A stretch of DNA of 64,000 bases, from NCBI RefSeq assembly GCF_000746275.1, contig NZ_KN050828.1:351384-415383 (forward strand), written 5' to 3'. This DNA comes from Thermopetrobacter sp. TC1. GTDB lineage: Bacteria > Pseudomonadota > Alphaproteobacteria > Rhizobiales > Aestuariivirgaceae. A program made the position numbers and the translations under genes. The notes under the pieces are model-generated. The model saw nothing but the letters and a program-made list of their open reading frames with translations, was not told the DNA's origin and searched no databases. This document shows, one piece after another, positions 38,936 to 48,996 of this stretch. Within the stretch, counting starts at the first letter, position 1. Each line of letters begins with the position of its first letter.

Positions 38936-41900
38936 ATGTCCCGTTCCGCCAAGGATGATCCGATTTCCCGCCTCATCCGCCACCTGAAACGGGAAAGGGC
39001 CGATGCGGCCCTGATCGATCTGGCCAGAATTCTTTTTGCCGGCGTGCCTCCGGCCGATCTGGAGCGGCTGGAACCTGCGGACATGGCCTGGATCACCCGA
39101 ACGGCCCATGCACTGCTCTTGCAGCGCACACCCGGCCGTCCGCTCATCTCCCTGCGGGATCCGGAAATCGCTTCCGTTGAGCTTTCCCGCATCACCGCCT
39201 TGCAGACACTCAACGACAACATGCCCTTTCTGGTGGATTCCCTGCTTGGCTACCTGGCGGAGCAGGGACTGCCCATTCGCCTGCTTATGCATCCCGTGCT
39301 GCATGTGAAGCGGGACGATGACGGCCGTCTTCTGCGCATTGCTGCGGATCCTTCCGATGAGGATGCCCGCCACATGCGCTCAGAAAGCCTCATTCACCTG
39401 CATCTGCCGCGGCTTACGGAAGAGGAGAAGGAGCGCCTGGCCCGGGACATCGAGGGCATCTTCGAACAGGTGCGGGCAGCGGTGCTTGACTGGCCGGCCA
39501 TGCGGCAGGCGATCGAGGATGTGATCACCGCCTATCAGACCGCGCCCCCGCCCATGCCGGTGGAGGAGCTCACGGAAGTCATCGCCTTTCTGCAATGGCT
39601 GCTTGCCGACAACTTCGTCTTCCTGGGCCTGAAGCGCTATGCCTTCAAGAAGGACGGGCTGACCCCGGAGGGCAAGGGCCTGGGCATTTTGCGGCTGATT
39701 GCGGAAAAGGGGGCGGATGCATCGGAGGCGATGACCCGGGCCGCGGACGGCATCATCTGCCGTTCGGAAATGAGCGCGGAAACCATTCTCATCACCAAGT
39801 CCGCCGAGACCTCTCAGGTGCACCGGCGGGTGCCCATGGACCTGATCATCATCAAGACATTTGATGCCCACGGACATATCAACGGCGAGGTGCGCGTGCT
39901 CGGTCTTTTCGCCTCTCCGGCCTATGTGCGGGCGGCGCGCGACATTCCGTTGGTGCGGCGCAAGATCAGTGAGGTGATGCGCCGCGCCGGCATGGATCCG
40001 GAAAACCATCTCGGCAAGGTGCTGCTCAATATTCTGCAGACCTTCCCCCGCGATGAGCTGTTCGAGCTGGATGTCGAGACGCTTTCCAATATCGCGCTGA
40101 AAATCCTGCGCCTGCTGGAGCGGCCGCACCCGGCCGTGCTCGTCTGGCGCGGCTGTTCGGCGCGGTTTGCTTCCGCCTTCGCCTTCATTCCGCGCGACCG
40201 TTTCAATTCCCAGGTGCGCGAGCGGGTGGGCGAACTGCTGGAAACGGCGCTTTCCGCCCGCATCATCGGTTTCCGCCCCAGTTTTCCCGATGGCGTGATG
40301 GTGCGGGTGCACTATCGCCTGGAGCTCATCGATCCCGAGGTGGATGTGGAAGGGCTCAATATCGAGGCCTTATCCGCACAGGTGGCCGATATCGTGCGCA
40401 CCTGGGAGGATCGTCTGGAAGAGGAAATGCGCCGCGTCTGGGGCGAGGAGAAAACCGAGCGCCTGCTGCCGCTATACCGCGGCGCCTTCTCGCAGGCCTA
40501 TCAGGAGGCCTTCTCGCCGCGCACCGCGCTTGATGACATCGAGGTGATCGAATCCCTCAACGAAGGGCAGGCCGTTGCCGTCTGGCTTTACCGGGCCGGG
40601 GGAGATGCCCGGGACGTGGTGCGGCTGAAACTCTATCACTTTGATGCGGCGGTGCCGCTTTCGGTGCGTGTTCCCATTCTTGCCAACGCCGGTTTTTCGG
40701 CCATCGAGGAGCGCACCTTCACCATCTGCCGCGGCATGCATCACGATGATGCCCGTGAGATCTTCATTCACGAGATGGTTCTGAAAACGGCGGATGGCCG
40801 GAACATTGAGCTTGAGCGCCTGCGCCCGGTGCTGGAGGAGGGCTTTCTTGCCGTCTGGAACGGCCTTGCCGAAAACGACGGCTTCAATGCCCTGATGCTC
40901 AAGGCCGGGCTCACCTGGCGAGAAGCCAACGTGCTGCGCGCGCTGGCCCACTGGATGCGGCAGGCGGGCGCCCCCTATACCCCCGGTTACGTGGCCGCCA
41001 CCTTTGGCCGCCATCCCGATCTCGCCCGGCGTCTGTGGGAGATTTTTAACACCCTGTTCAGGCCAGGGCGGGCCAAGGTGGAGACACGGCGGCGCAAGGC
41101 GCGGCAGATGCGGCAGGATATGATCCGTGCCCTGAATGCCGTGCAGTCCCTGGATGAGGACCGCATTTTCCGTCAGGCGCTTTCGGTCCTGTTTGCCATT
41201 GAGCGCACCAACTTCTGGCAGGAGCGCACCATTGAAGGGCTGGCCGGGCCGCTGGCGCTCAAGATTGCGTCCGATAAGGTGGACTTCATTGTCGAACCCC
41301 GCCCCTGGGCGGAGATCTATGTGCATGCGGCGGATGTTGCCGGTGTGCATCTGCGCGGTGGCCCCATCGCCCGCGGCGGCATTCGCTGGTCGGACCGGCT
41401 GCAGGATTTCCGCACGGAAATCCTGGGCCTTGTGAAGGCGCAGACGGTGAAGAACGCCGTGATCGTGCCGGTGGGGGCCAAGGGAGGCTTTGTTGTGCGC
41501 ACCCGCCTCAACGGCGATCGTGACGCCTGGCTCAAGATGGGCAAGCGGGCCTACAGGCGCTTCATCTCCGTTTTGCTCGATGTCACTGACAACATCGTGG
41601 ACGGCAAGATCGTGCCGCCGCCCAGAGTGGTGCGCCATGATGGCGATGATCCCTATCTTGTCGTGGCCGCCGACAAGGGCACGGCCACCTTCTCTGACAT
41701 GGCCAATGAGATTGCCGCCGAACATGGCTTCTGGCTGGATGATGCCTTCGCCTCGGGCGGATCGGCCGGATACGATCACAAGAAGATGGGTATTACCGCC
41801 CGCGGTGCCTGGGAGGCGGTGAAACGGCATTTCCGCGAGATGGGGCGCAACATCGAGCGGGAGAGCTTCACCGCCGTCGGCATCGGCGACATGTCGGGAG

Positions 41901-43804
41901 ACGTCTTTGGCAACGGCATGCTGCTGTCGCGCACGATCAAGCTGATTGCCGCCTTCGATCATCGCGACATTTTCATTGATCCCGACCCCGATCCGGCCGT
42001 TGCCTACCGCGAACGCAAGCGCCTGTTTGAGAAACCGCGTTCCAGCTGGCAGGACTATGACCGGCGCAAGCTGTCCAAAGGCGGCGGCGTCTATTCCCGC
42101 AAGGCGAAGTCTATCACCTTGAGCGAGGAGGCCCGGCGTGCCCTTGACATCGATGCGAAGGAACTGACGCCCGAAGAACTGATCCGCGCCATTCTCAAGG
42201 CGCCGGTGGACCTGATGTGGCTGGGGGGCATTGGCACCTATGTCCGGGCCACAAGCGAGCGCGATGCGGATGTGGGCGATCCGGCCAATGATGCGGTGCG
42301 CATTACCGCACCGGAGGTGCGGGCGAAGGTGGTGGGCGAGGGGGCCAACCTCGGCTTCACGCAGAAGGCGCGCATCGAATACGCGGCCAATGGTGGGCGC
42401 ATCAACATGGACGCCATCGACAATTCCGCTGGCGTGAACACCTCCGACATGGAGGTGAACATGAAGATCGCGCTGAAGGAAGCGGAGCGAAAGGGGCGTC
42501 TGACCCGTCCGGAGCGCAACCGCCTGCTTGAGGAGATGGAAGAGGATGTGGCGCGGCTGGTCTTGCGCAACAACTATCTGCAGACCTTGTGCATCTCCAT
42601 GACGCAGGCGCAGGGTGTGAAGGAGAATGGCAATCTGCAGCGCCTGATGCAGCGGCTGGAGAAGCGCGGCGCGCTGGATCGCAAGCTGGAGGATTTGCCC
42701 TCGGATGCGGAACTGGCCGAACGCACAGCCCGCGGCCAGCCGCTCACCCGGCCGGAAATCGCCGTTCTCATGTCTTTCGCCAAGATCGTCCTTTTCGATG
42801 ATCTTCTCGATTGCGGCATCGTGGACGATCCCTGGTTCCGGCACGAGCTCTTTGCCTATTTCCCGGCCCTGATGCAGGAGCGGTTCGCCGAGGAGATTCG
42901 CGATCACCGGCTGCGGCGGGAGATCATCGCCAACCGCATCGGCAACGCCATGATCAATTTCGGCGGGCCGGCTTTCGTCTCGCGTCTGGAGGAAGAGACC
43001 GGCCGCTCCGTGGCCGAGATCGCCGCCGCCTGGACCCTGGCCATGCATACGCTGCATCTGCCGGAACTCTTTGCCCGCATCGACCGGCTGGACGGGCGTG
43101 TGTCCGGGCAGGTGCAGCTCGGCTTCTATGGCATGGTGCAGCGCATCTTGCGCCACGGCGCCGCCTGGTTCTTGCGCAATGTCTCCCTGCCCGACGGGCT
43201 TGAGGAAAAGATTTCCGAATATGAAGGCAAGCTTGCGGAATTCGCCGCCCTGCTGCGAGACGTGGCCACGCCGCATGCCCGGCATCGCCTGAAGATCAGG
43301 CGGGAGGATTTCATGAAACAGGGCGCGCCGGAACCGCTGGCGCGGGCACTGGCGCGGCTGCCCTATATGCTCAGGGGGCTGGACATCATCGAGATCGCCC
43401 GCGCCTCGGGGCGTTCGCTGAAAGAGGCGGCGGAGGTCTATTTCCTCGCCGGACATGAACTGGGCATCAGCCCGCTGATGATGGCCGCGCGCCGCCTCAA
43501 CCTCAAGGATCATCACGAGCGCATGGCCGCCGCCCAGCTGGCGGCGCGGCTTTCTGCCCTGCACCGTGAGCTGGCCGCGGCCATGGCGGCCATTGCCCCG
43601 GGCGAGGCGGGCTTGCGCGCCTGGCGCATTCAGCATGACGAAGCGCTCAGCCGCGCCATGACCCGGCTCAACGACCTTCTCGCCACCGGCAGCATGGACC
43701 TTTCACGGCTGGCGCTGGCCGTTGGCGTCTTTGATGAACTGGCCGCCGAAACCCGCCTGGAATGCGGCGATTCCGCCACCGCTACCCCCCGCGCGGCGGA
43801 ATAA
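38936..43804 (+). CDS. NAD-specific glutamate dehydrogenase, large (about 180 kDa) type
   Basis: A 1,622-residue enzyme that oxidatively deaminates glutamate to 2-oxoglutarate. It belongs to the large GDH class known from Streptomyces, Pseudomonas and Caulobacter. The long N-terminal part carries ACT-like regulatory segments. The catalytic centre is around residues 820-1200: GGPIARGGIRWSDR, VIVPVGAKGGFVV (near 844), the NAD-binding stretch GIGDMSGDVFGNGMLLS and KVVGEGANLGFTQKARIEYA. A large C-terminal helical domain follows. It starts at ATG 38936, about 230 bases from hslV, and is a single-gene unit. It supports growth on amino acids, releasing ammonium. Confidence 0.95.
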   Translation: MSRSAKDDPISRLIRHLKRERADAALIDLARILFAGVPPADLERLEPADMAWITRTAHALLLQRTPGRPLISLRDPEIASVELSRITALQTLNDNMPFLVDSLLGYLAEQGLPIRLLMHPVLHVKRDDDGRLLRIAADPSDEDARHMRSESLIHLHLPRLTEEEKERLARDIEGIFEQVRAAVLDWPAMRQAIEDVITAYQTAPPPMPVEELTEVIAFLQWLLADNFVFLGLKRYAFKKDGLTPEGKGLGILRLIAEKGADASEAMTRAADGIICRSEMSAETILITKSAETSQVHRRVPMDLIIIKTFDAHGHINGEVRVLGLFASPAYVRAARDIPLVRRKISEVMRRAGMDPENHLGKVLLNILQTFPRDELFELDVETLSNIALKILRLLERPHPAVLVWRGCSARFASAFAFIPRDRFNSQVRERVGELLETALSARIIGFRPSFPDGVMVRVHYRLELIDPEVDVEGLNIEALSAQVADIVRTWEDRLEEEMRRVWGEEKTERLLPLYRGAFSQAYQEAFSPRTALDDIEVIESLNEGQAVAVWLYRAGGDARDVVRLKLYHFDAAVPLSVRVPILANAGFSAIEERTFTICRGMHHDDAREIFIHEMVLKTADGRNIELERLRPVLEEGFLAVWNGLAENDGFNALMLKAGLTWREANVLRALAHWMRQAGAPYTPGYVAATFGRHPDLARRLWEIFNTLFRPGRAKVETRRRKARQMRQDMIRALNAVQSLDEDRIFRQALSVLFAIERTNFWQERTIEGLAGPLALKIASDKVDFIVEPRPWAEIYVHAADVAGVHLRGGPIARGGIRWSDRLQDFRTEILGLVKAQTVKNAVIVPVGAKGGFVVRTRLNGDRDAWLKMGKRAYRRFISVLLDVTDNIVDGKIVPPPRVVRHDGDDPYLVVAADKGTATFSDMANEIAAEHGFWLDDAFASGGSAGYDHKKMGITARGAWEAVKRHFREMGRNIERESFTAVGIGDMSGDVFGNGMLLSRTIKLIAAFDHRDIFIDPDPDPAVAYRERKRLFEKPRSSWQDYDRRKLSKGGGVYSRKAKSITLSEEARRALDIDAKELTPEELIRAILKAPVDLMWLGGIGTYVRATSERDADVGDPANDAVRITAPEVRAKVVGEGANLGFTQKARIEYAANGGRINMDAIDNSAGVNTSDMEVNMKIALKEAERKGRLTRPERNRLLEEMEEDVARLVLRNNYLQTLCISMTQAQGVKENGNLQRLMQRLEKRGALDRKLEDLPSDAELAERTARGQPLTRPEIAVLMSFAKIVLFDDLLDCGIVDDPWFRHELFAYFPALMQERFAEEIRDHRLRREIIANRIGNAMINFGGPAFVSRLEEETGRSVAEIAAAWTLAMHTLHLPELFARIDRLDGRVSGQVQLGFYGMVQRILRHGAAWFLRNVSLPDGLEEKISEYEGKLAEFAALLRDVATPHARHRLKIRREDFMKQGAPEPLARALARLPYMLRGLDIIEIARASGRSLKEAAEVYFLAGHELGISPLMMAARRLNLKDHHERMAAAQLAARLSALHRELAAAMAAIAPGEAGLRAWRIQHDEALSRAMTRLNDLLATGSMDLSRLALAVGVFDELAAETRLECGDSATATPRAAE

Positions 43805-43915
43805 AAAATTTACAGTTTCATCATTACCCTTTATGCAATTCATGATAGCATTTTCTATGCTATCTCCCCCTGCATGCTAAAAATCGCCAAAGCAGACAAC
43901 CATAAGATAGATTCT

Positions 43916-44209
43916 ATGATTATCATATGATATAACGCAGTCGCGCGGTACACAATCGTATATACAAAAGAGGCTGCGCGTCAGCTCAGCAAACTCCGCA
44001 AACGGGATCAGCAAATTGCGATACGTATCGTGCGCGTAATTGAAGCGATGTCTCTCGATCCTTTTGCAGGAGATGTGAAACGGCTCAAAAACGTATCAAG
44101 TTATCGCCGTCGTGTGGGTGACTGGCGCATCATCTTCAATGTTTTTGGCGATACACTCGTGGTTGAGATAATCGCAATTGATCATCGCCGCCAGATCTAC
44201 CGAAAATAG
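43916..44209 (+). pseudogene. RelE/ParE-type toxin interrupted by an in-frame TGA
   Basis: From ATG 43916 the frame reads M-I-I-I-stop (TGA 43928-43930). It then continues open to TAG 44209 as a clear RelE-superfamily toxin: YTIVYTKEAARQLSKL, IEAMSLDPFAGDVKRLKN, YRRRVGDWRIIFNVFGD, VVEIIAIDHRRQIY. No ATG, GTG or TTG lies between the TGA and the YTIVYTKEA strand. The next in-frame starts are GTG 44030 and ATG 44048, which would delete the first helices. So the toxin is either inactivated, read through, or starts at a non-standard codon. It directly precedes the HTH antitoxin, and the stretch from 43805 is AT-richer than its neighbours. Confidence 0.75.
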
Positions 44210-44218
44210 AGGAACCTC

Positions 44219-44671
44219 ATGAACAAGATCATGAATAATACGAGCATGCCGCCCATTCAGTTTCTCGAGGTGGGAGGGGAGGAATACGCTCTCATACCCT
44301 TACGTCTGCTGGCAGCGGTAGAGGATCTGGAAGATCTCGAGGATGAAATGCTCGCGGCCCGCGCCATGCAGCGGCGCTTGCCTGATGCTCCCACCGTACC
44401 GGGCGAAGTCATGCATGCCATCGTGCAAGGAACGCATCCGGTGAAGGCCTGGCGAAACTATCGTGGCCTTACTCAGGAAGAATTGGCCCGCCGCACCGGT
44501 ACGTCCAAGGCCTACATCAGCCACATCGAGCGGGGCCTGCGTCAACCCGCCCTTGCACTGACCAGAGCTTTGGCCGCCGCCTTGAATGCACCGCTGGATG
44601 TTCTGGTGGACATGCTTGCCGAATGTGGAGGCGATGAGAGGGGCTCTTCGCCCACAGATGATGCCGCCTGA
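44219..44671 (+). CDS. HTH antitoxin of a RelE-type toxin-antitoxin pair
   Basis: A 150-residue protein. The N-terminal half (IQFLEVGGEEYALIPLRLLAAVEDLEDLEDE) resembles antitoxin toxin-wrapping segments. The C-terminal half is a Cro/C1-type HTH (WRNYRGLTQEELARRTGTSKAYISHIERGLRQP, about 83-120). The SD AGAGGA lies 6 bases before the ATG. It starts 10 bases after the RelE-like frame; this toxin-first order with an XRE antitoxin is the HigBA-like arrangement. Such antitoxins usually repress their own promoter. With a damaged toxin it may act as a solo regulator. Confidence 0.82.
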   Translation: MNKIMNNTSMPPIQFLEVGGEEYALIPLRLLAAVEDLEDLEDEMLAARAMQRRLPDAPTVPGEVMHAIVQGTHPVKAWRNYRGLTQEELARRTGTSKAYISHIERGLRQPALALTRALAAALNAPLDVLVDMLAECGGDERGSSPTDDAA

Positions 44672-44779
44672 TGTCTGCCAGGCCAGAACATGCTGATGAA
44701 CGCCCTTGCACCGGGAGCAGGAGGGCAAGCGCCCTTGAGCAAAACCAGGAGCATGGCGCGCATGCAAAACCTAAGCGGC

Positions 44780-45802
44780 TCAGATCTTGCGCAGGTCCAC
44801 ATGCGTGATGCGGTGATCGGCGCCCTTGTAGAGAATGAGCGTGGCGCGCGGGCGCGTGGGCAGGATGTTTTCCCTCAGGTTGACGAGGTTGATGGTGCGC
44901 CACAGGCGGCGGGCGGTGCGTTCCGCCTCGGCATCCGAAAGGCTGGCATAACGGTGGAAATAGGAGCGCGGATCACGGAAGGCAGTCTCGCGCAGACGGA
45001 AAAAGCGCCTCACGTACCATTCCTCGAGCAGGGTTTCGTCGGCATCGAGGAAAATGGAGAAATCGAAGAAATCCGAAACATAGGGCACAGCGCGGCCGTC
45101 GCGTGGCATGCGCCCCGTCTGCAGCACATTGAGCCCCTCCACGATGAGAATATCCGGCTGATCGATCTCAATGAAGGCATCAGGCACGATGTCATAGGTG
45201 AGATGATCATAGACCGGCGCCTTCACATGTCGCCTTCCTGCTTTCACGTCGGAGAGAAAGCGCAGGAGTTTCGGCAGGTCGTAGGATTCGGGAAAGCCCT
45301 TGCGCTCCATCAGCCCGCGCTTTTCAAGCTCCGCATTGGGCAGCAGAAAGCCGTCCGTGGGCAGAAGCGCCACGCGCGGGTGATCCTGCCAGCGGGAGAG
45401 CAGTTTTTTGAGGATGCGGGCGGTGGTGGATTTGCCGGCCGCCACCGAGCCGGCCATGCCGATGATGAACGGCACCTTGCGCCCATTGCCGCCCGCGTTG
45501 CCGTTGCCGCCGAGAAAGGCCTTGCGCGCGGCATAGAGCCGCTGTACGGCGGCGACATGCAGATTGAGCAGGCGCGATAACGGCAGGTAGATCTCCTCGA
45601 CTTCCTTCAGATCGATGCGATCAGTCAGGGAGCGCACGGCGCGCACATCTTCCTCGCTCAAGGTGAGCGGTGTGTCGGCGCGCAGGCGCGCCCATTCCTG
45701 CCGGGTGAACCGCAGATAGGGCGAAAGGGCATCCAACGGCGGCGGATGATCGTCCGCACGCGCAGCTTCCTCAGCGGCCCGGAGGTGGTCTTGAGGGGTC
45801 AT
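44780..45802 (-). CDS. coaA: Pantothenate kinase, type I
   Basis: A 340-residue enzyme performing the first step of coenzyme A synthesis. Walker A is GSVAAGKST (118-126), followed by [28 protein letters not shown] and [12 protein letters not shown], all CoaA signatures. The start at 45802 (MTPQDH) gives a family-like N-terminus [17 protein letters not shown]. It is the last gene of the his cluster, about 110 bases after hisE, a position also seen in other alphaproteobacteria. It converges with the antitoxin gene. A Gly/Asn-rich stretch (GGNGNAGGNG) before Walker A is unusual. Confidence 0.95.
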   Translation of the reverse strand: MTPQDHLRAAEEAARADDHPPPLDALSPYLRFTRQEWARLRADTPLTLSEEDVRAVRSLTDRIDLKEVEEIYLPLSRLLNLHVAAVQRLYAARKAFLGGNGNAGGNGRKVPFIIGMAGSVAAGKSTTARILKKLLSRWQDHPRVALLPTDGFLLPNAELEKRGLMERKGFPESYDLPKLLRFLSDVKAGRRHVKAPVYDHLTYDIVPDAFIEIDQPDILIVEGLNVLQTGRMPRDGRAVPYVSDFFDFSIFLDADETLLEEWYVRRFFRLRETAFRDPRSYFHRYASLSDAEAERTARRLWRTINLVNLRENILPTRPRATLILYKGADHRITHVDLRKI

Positions 45803-45910
45803 GTCTGTTTGCGCCTTCCTGCCCGGCAAACCCTCGCCTGATCGGTGGGAAAGCCTTAATCCTCTGAAGCGGGCATGCCGCAAGAGCCATCGCCCGCACC
45901 GATAACCGGC

Positions 45911-46252
45911 TCAGTCCTCCTTGCGCCGCGCCTTCTCCTCCAGCCCGGAAAGCCCGAAGCGGGACTGCAACTCTTCCATCACGTCGGAAAGCGGCACCCC
46001 GCGCGCCATCAGCGCCACGAGGAAATGATAAAGAACATCCGCCGCCTCGGAGCGCACATGCTTTTTCTTGCCATCGACAAGCGCCAGCGCCAGCTCCACC
46101 GATTCCTCACCCAGCTTCTTGGCGCATTTGTGCACACCCTGGGAGAGGAGCTTGGCCGTGTAGGATTCCTTGGGCGAGGCATGCTTGCGCAGCGCCAGGA
46201 TGTCGATCAGCTGCGCCAGAATGTCGAGCCGGTGGTCTTTCACGCTGCCCAT
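45911..46252 (-). CDS. hisE: Phosphoribosyl-ATP pyrophosphatase
   Basis: A 113-residue HisE, step two of histidine synthesis (PR-ATP to PR-AMP). The motif KLGEESVELALALVDGKKKHVRSEAADVLYH carries the acidic metal-binding residues of the MazG-like fold. The start overlaps the hisF stop by three bases. The separate HisI is not in the window. Confidence 0.95.
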   Translation of the reverse strand: MGSVKDHRLDILAQLIDILALRKHASPKESYTAKLLSQGVHKCAKKLGEESVELALALVDGKKKHVRSEAADVLYHFLVALMARGVPLSDVMEELQSRFGLSGLEEKARRKED

Positions 46253-47037
46253 CAGGCTGCCTCCTTCTCGTCAATGCCGTCCAGCCGCACCGGCACGCCA
46301 TGGCGGGCCATGTAACGCTTGGCCTCGGGAATGGAGTAGGTGCCGAAATGGAAGATGGACGCGGCGAGCACGGCGGTGGCGTGCCCCTCGCGAATCCCTT
46401 CCACCAGGTGATCGAGCGTGCCAACACCGCCGGAAGCGATGACCGGCACGGACACGGCATCGGCAATTGTGCGGGTCAGGGCGATGTCAAAGCCCTCGCC
46501 GGTGCCGTCCCGGTCCATGGAGGTAAGCAGGATCTCTCCGGCGCCTAACGAGACGACTTCCCTGGCGTATTCCACCGCATCAATTCCGGTGGGTTTGCGG
46601 CCGCCATGGGTGAAGATCTCCCATTTCCCCGGGCCGGTCTGCTTGGCATCGATGGCGATGACAATGCACTGCGAGCCGAATTTCTCCGCCGCCTCGCGCA
46701 CGAAATCGCGATTGAAAACGGCGGCGGTGTTGATGGAAACCTTGTCCGCCCCCGCCAGCAGAAGCTTGCGGATGTCTTCGGTAGTACGCACGCCGCCGCC
46801 CACGGTCAGCGGCATGAAGCACTGTTCGGCGGTACGCTTCACCACATCGAGGATGATGCCGCGGTTTTCATGGCTGGCGGTGATGTCGAGGAAACACAGC
46901 TCGTCCGCCCCGGCTTCGTCATAGGCGCGGGCGATTTCCACCGGATCGCCGGCATCGCGCAGGTTGACGAAATTCACCCCCTTGACGACCCGGCCGTCCT
47001 TCACATCCAGGCAGGGGATGATCCGCGCCTTCATCAT
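46252..47037 (-). CDS. hisF: Imidazole glycerol phosphate synthase cyclase subunit
   Basis: A 261-residue (beta/alpha)8 barrel that takes ammonia from HisH to form imidazole glycerol phosphate and AICAR. The catalytic aspartates are Asp11 ([10 protein letters not shown]) and Asp130 (IVIAIDAKQ). The phosphate-binding loops [11 protein letters not shown] and [11 protein letters not shown] are intact. It overlaps hisE and follows hisA by about 20 bases in the operon. Confidence 0.97.
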   Translation of the reverse strand: MMKARIIPCLDVKDGRVVKGVNFVNLRDAGDPVEIARAYDEAGADELCFLDITASHENRGIILDVVKRTAEQCFMPLTVGGGVRTTEDIRKLLLAGADKVSINTAAVFNRDFVREAAEKFGSQCIVIAIDAKQTGPGKWEIFTHGGRKPTGIDAVEYAREVVSLGAGEILLTSMDRDGTGEGFDIALTRTIADAVSVPVIASGGVGTLDHLVEGIREGHATAVLAASIFHFGTYSIPEAKRYMARHGVPVRLDGIDEKEAA

Positions 47038-47058
47038 GACCGTTTCTCCCTGACATTC

Positions 47059-47814
47059 TCACGATTGCGCCGCATTTTCCCGCGCCCGCGCCGCGCGGAT
47101 GAGATCGAGCGCCTCCTTCCAGTCCAGCCGGCCGTCATAGAGCGCGCGGCCTGAGATGGCGCCCTCGAGAATGGCGCAGTCCGGTTCAAGCAGGCGGCGA
47201 ATATCGTCCAGAGAGGCCAGACCGCCGGAGGCGATGACGGGAATGGAGACATTGCGGGCCAGCTCAAGAGAGGCCTCAACATTCAGCCCTTTCAGTACGC
47301 CGTCGCGATCGATGTCCGTGTGAATGATGGCCGAAACCCCGGCGTCCTCAAAGCGTTTGGCAAGTTCGAGGGCGGTCATGTCCTCAGTCTCCGCCCAGCC
47401 CTGAACGGCAACCCGCCCCTTTCGCGCATCAATGCCTACGGCAATGCGGCCGGGAAAGGCGCGGCAGGCCTCGCGCACGAGATCGGGATTGCGCACCGCC
47501 ACCGTGCCGAGGATGACGCGGCGCACGCCGGCAGACAGCCAGTGTTCGATGGTCTGCATGTCACGAATGCCGCCGCCGAGCTGCACCGGAATGCTCACCG
47601 CGTGCAGGATCGCATCCACGGCTTCCGCATTGACCGGGCGGCCGGCAAAAGCGCCGTTGAGATCAACAATATGCAGCCATTCAAAGCCGGCATCCTCAAA
47701 GGCACGCGCCTGCGCGGCCGGATCGTCGTTGAAAACGGTGGCGCGGTCCATCTCGCCCAGTTCGAGGCGGACGCACTGCCCGTCCTTCAAGTCGATGGCG
47801 GGAAAGAGAATCAT
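47059..47814 (-). CDS. hisA: ProFAR isomerase
   Basis: A 251-residue barrel enzyme that isomerises ProFAR to PRFAR, the substrate of HisF/HisH. Catalytic Asp8 (FPAIDLKDG) and the second aspartate in [14 protein letters not shown] are present, with phosphate loops [11 protein letters not shown] and [22 protein letters not shown] Shine-Dalgarno precedes the ATG. It lies between hisH and hisF. Confidence 0.97.
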   Translation of the reverse strand: MILFPAIDLKDGQCVRLELGEMDRATVFNDDPAAQARAFEDAGFEWLHIVDLNGAFAGRPVNAEAVDAILHAVSIPVQLGGGIRDMQTIEHWLSAGVRRVILGTVAVRNPDLVREACRAFPGRIAVGIDARKGRVAVQGWAETEDMTALELAKRFEDAGVSAIIHTDIDRDGVLKGLNVEASLELARNVSIPVIASGGLASLDDIRRLLEPDCAILEGAISGRALYDGRLDWKEALDLIRAARARENAAQS

Positions 47815-47895
47815 CGTTCCTCTCTCATCTCGGGGCTTGAACGGATGATGGCGCCAATCCGCACCGGATCGGCCGCCTGGTCATGGCCCCTTGTT

Positions 47896-48549
47896 TCACG
47901 GGTTCCATTGCAGGAAGCGCCGGATCAATTCAAGCCCCAGTTTCTGGCTCTTTTCCGGGTGGAACTGAAAGCCCAGCAGGTTGTCACGTCCCACCGCCGC
48001 GGTGATCGGCCCGCCATAGTCGGTTTGCGCGATGCAATGGGCGGGATTGGCAGGCACGAAGTGATAGGAATGCACGAAATAGGCATGCCAGCCATCCGCC
48101 CCCAAAGGCAGATCGGCGAAAACGGGATGGGGCCTGCACAGATTAAGCGTGTTCCAGCCCATGTGCGGAATTTTCAGGGACGGATCGGATGGCACGATCG
48201 GTTCAACCGTGCCGGGAATCCAGTCAAAACCCGGCCATTCGCCATGTTCGTGCCCTGTTGTGGCCATCAGCTGCATGCCCACGCAAATGCCGAGAAACGG
48301 CACGGCGCGGGTCAGGGCGGCCTCTTTCAGAGCTTCATGCATGCCGGGGATGGATTCGATCCCGTGCCGGCAATCGGCAAAAGCGCCCACGCCAGGCAGA
48401 ACGACACGATCGGCCATATGCACGGAATCGGCATCGCGGGCGAGATAGATGTCCGCCGGGATCGCCGCCTCCTGCGCGGCCCGCTGAAAGGCCTTCTCCG
48501 CCGAGCGCAGGTTTCCGGATCCATAATCGACGATGGCCACGCGCATCAT
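47896..48549 (-). CDS. hisH: Imidazole glycerol phosphate synthase glutaminase subunit
   Basis: A 217-residue class I glutamine amidotransferase that feeds ammonia to HisF. The nucleophile is Cys89 in [11 protein letters not shown], the oxyanion region is [10 protein letters not shown], and the His-Glu pair lies in [12 protein letters not shown]. Its start overlaps the DUF2628 stop (ATGA), so the two are coupled. hisA follows after about 80 bases. Confidence 0.96.
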   Translation of the reverse strand: MMRVAIVDYGSGNLRSAEKAFQRAAQEAAIPADIYLARDADSVHMADRVVLPGVGAFADCRHGIESIPGMHEALKEAALTRAVPFLGICVGMQLMATTGHEHGEWPGFDWIPGTVEPIVPSDPSLKIPHMGWNTLNLCRPHPVFADLPLGADGWHAYFVHSYHFVPANPAHCIAQTDYGGPITAAVGRDNLLGFQFHPEKSQKLGLELIRRFLQWNP

Positions 48550-48971
48550 GCCGGCTGCCCTCCCTTCACGGCCAGCGGGGCGGTGTTTTTCTCAGGCGTT
48601 GCCGCCTTCTCCGTCTTGTCCGAAATCAGAAGGCCTTCCGCCAGCCGCAACTCGGCCGCATCCATGTCCGGCGCCGCGATCATGCCGAGAAATCGCCAGC
48701 CGCGGCGCTGCATGGCTTCCGCCGCAATTGCCGCGCCCTCGAAACCGATGATGATGGACATGGCAATCGATGCCCAGGCCGAAAGCTCCCTTGAAACAAT
48801 GGCGGCAACGATCAGCACGGCGATGCTGGCAAGAAAGGCGCGCCAGGAGCGGTGCCACGCCAGCCACAGCGGCCCGAAGGCAAAGGCCCACCAGGAAAAC
48901 CCGTCCTTGAGCAGCCGCACCTGCGGCGCGCGCCCGGGCTTTTCCCGCTGCAGAACCATGTAATAGCGCAT
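48546..48971 (-). CDS. DUF2628 small membrane protein in the his operon
   Basis: A 141-residue protein beginning [27 protein letters not shown]. The DUF2628 core [22 protein letters not shown] is followed by two hydrophobic segments ([30 protein letters not shown]) and the motif [21 protein letters not shown]. The start at 48971 follows GGGGTGAG. It sits between hisB and hisH and overlaps hisH, so it is co-transcribed with histidine genes. Its function is unknown. Confidence 0.85.
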   Translation of the reverse strand: MRYYMVLQREKPGRAPQVRLLKDGFSWWAFAFGPLWLAWHRSWRAFLASIAVLIVAAIVSRELSAWASIAMSIIIGFEGAAIAAEAMQRRGWRFLGMIAAPDMDAAELRLAEGLLISDKTEKAATPEKNTAPLAVKGGQPA

Positions 48972-48996
48972 GGTCTCACCCCCTTTCCTTGCCGCT

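Noticed and set aside
40472-43636. Over 1,000-codon open frame opposite NAD-GDH, and a similar one opposite mutB (55675-57888)
   Set aside because: Both lie fully antisense to well-recognised enzymes, have no motif or signal of their own, and reflect high GC at third codon positions.
43805-44671. AT-richer islet as an insertion sequence or genomic island
   Set aside because: No transposase, integrase or inverted ends are visible. Only a small toxin-antitoxin pair can be supported.
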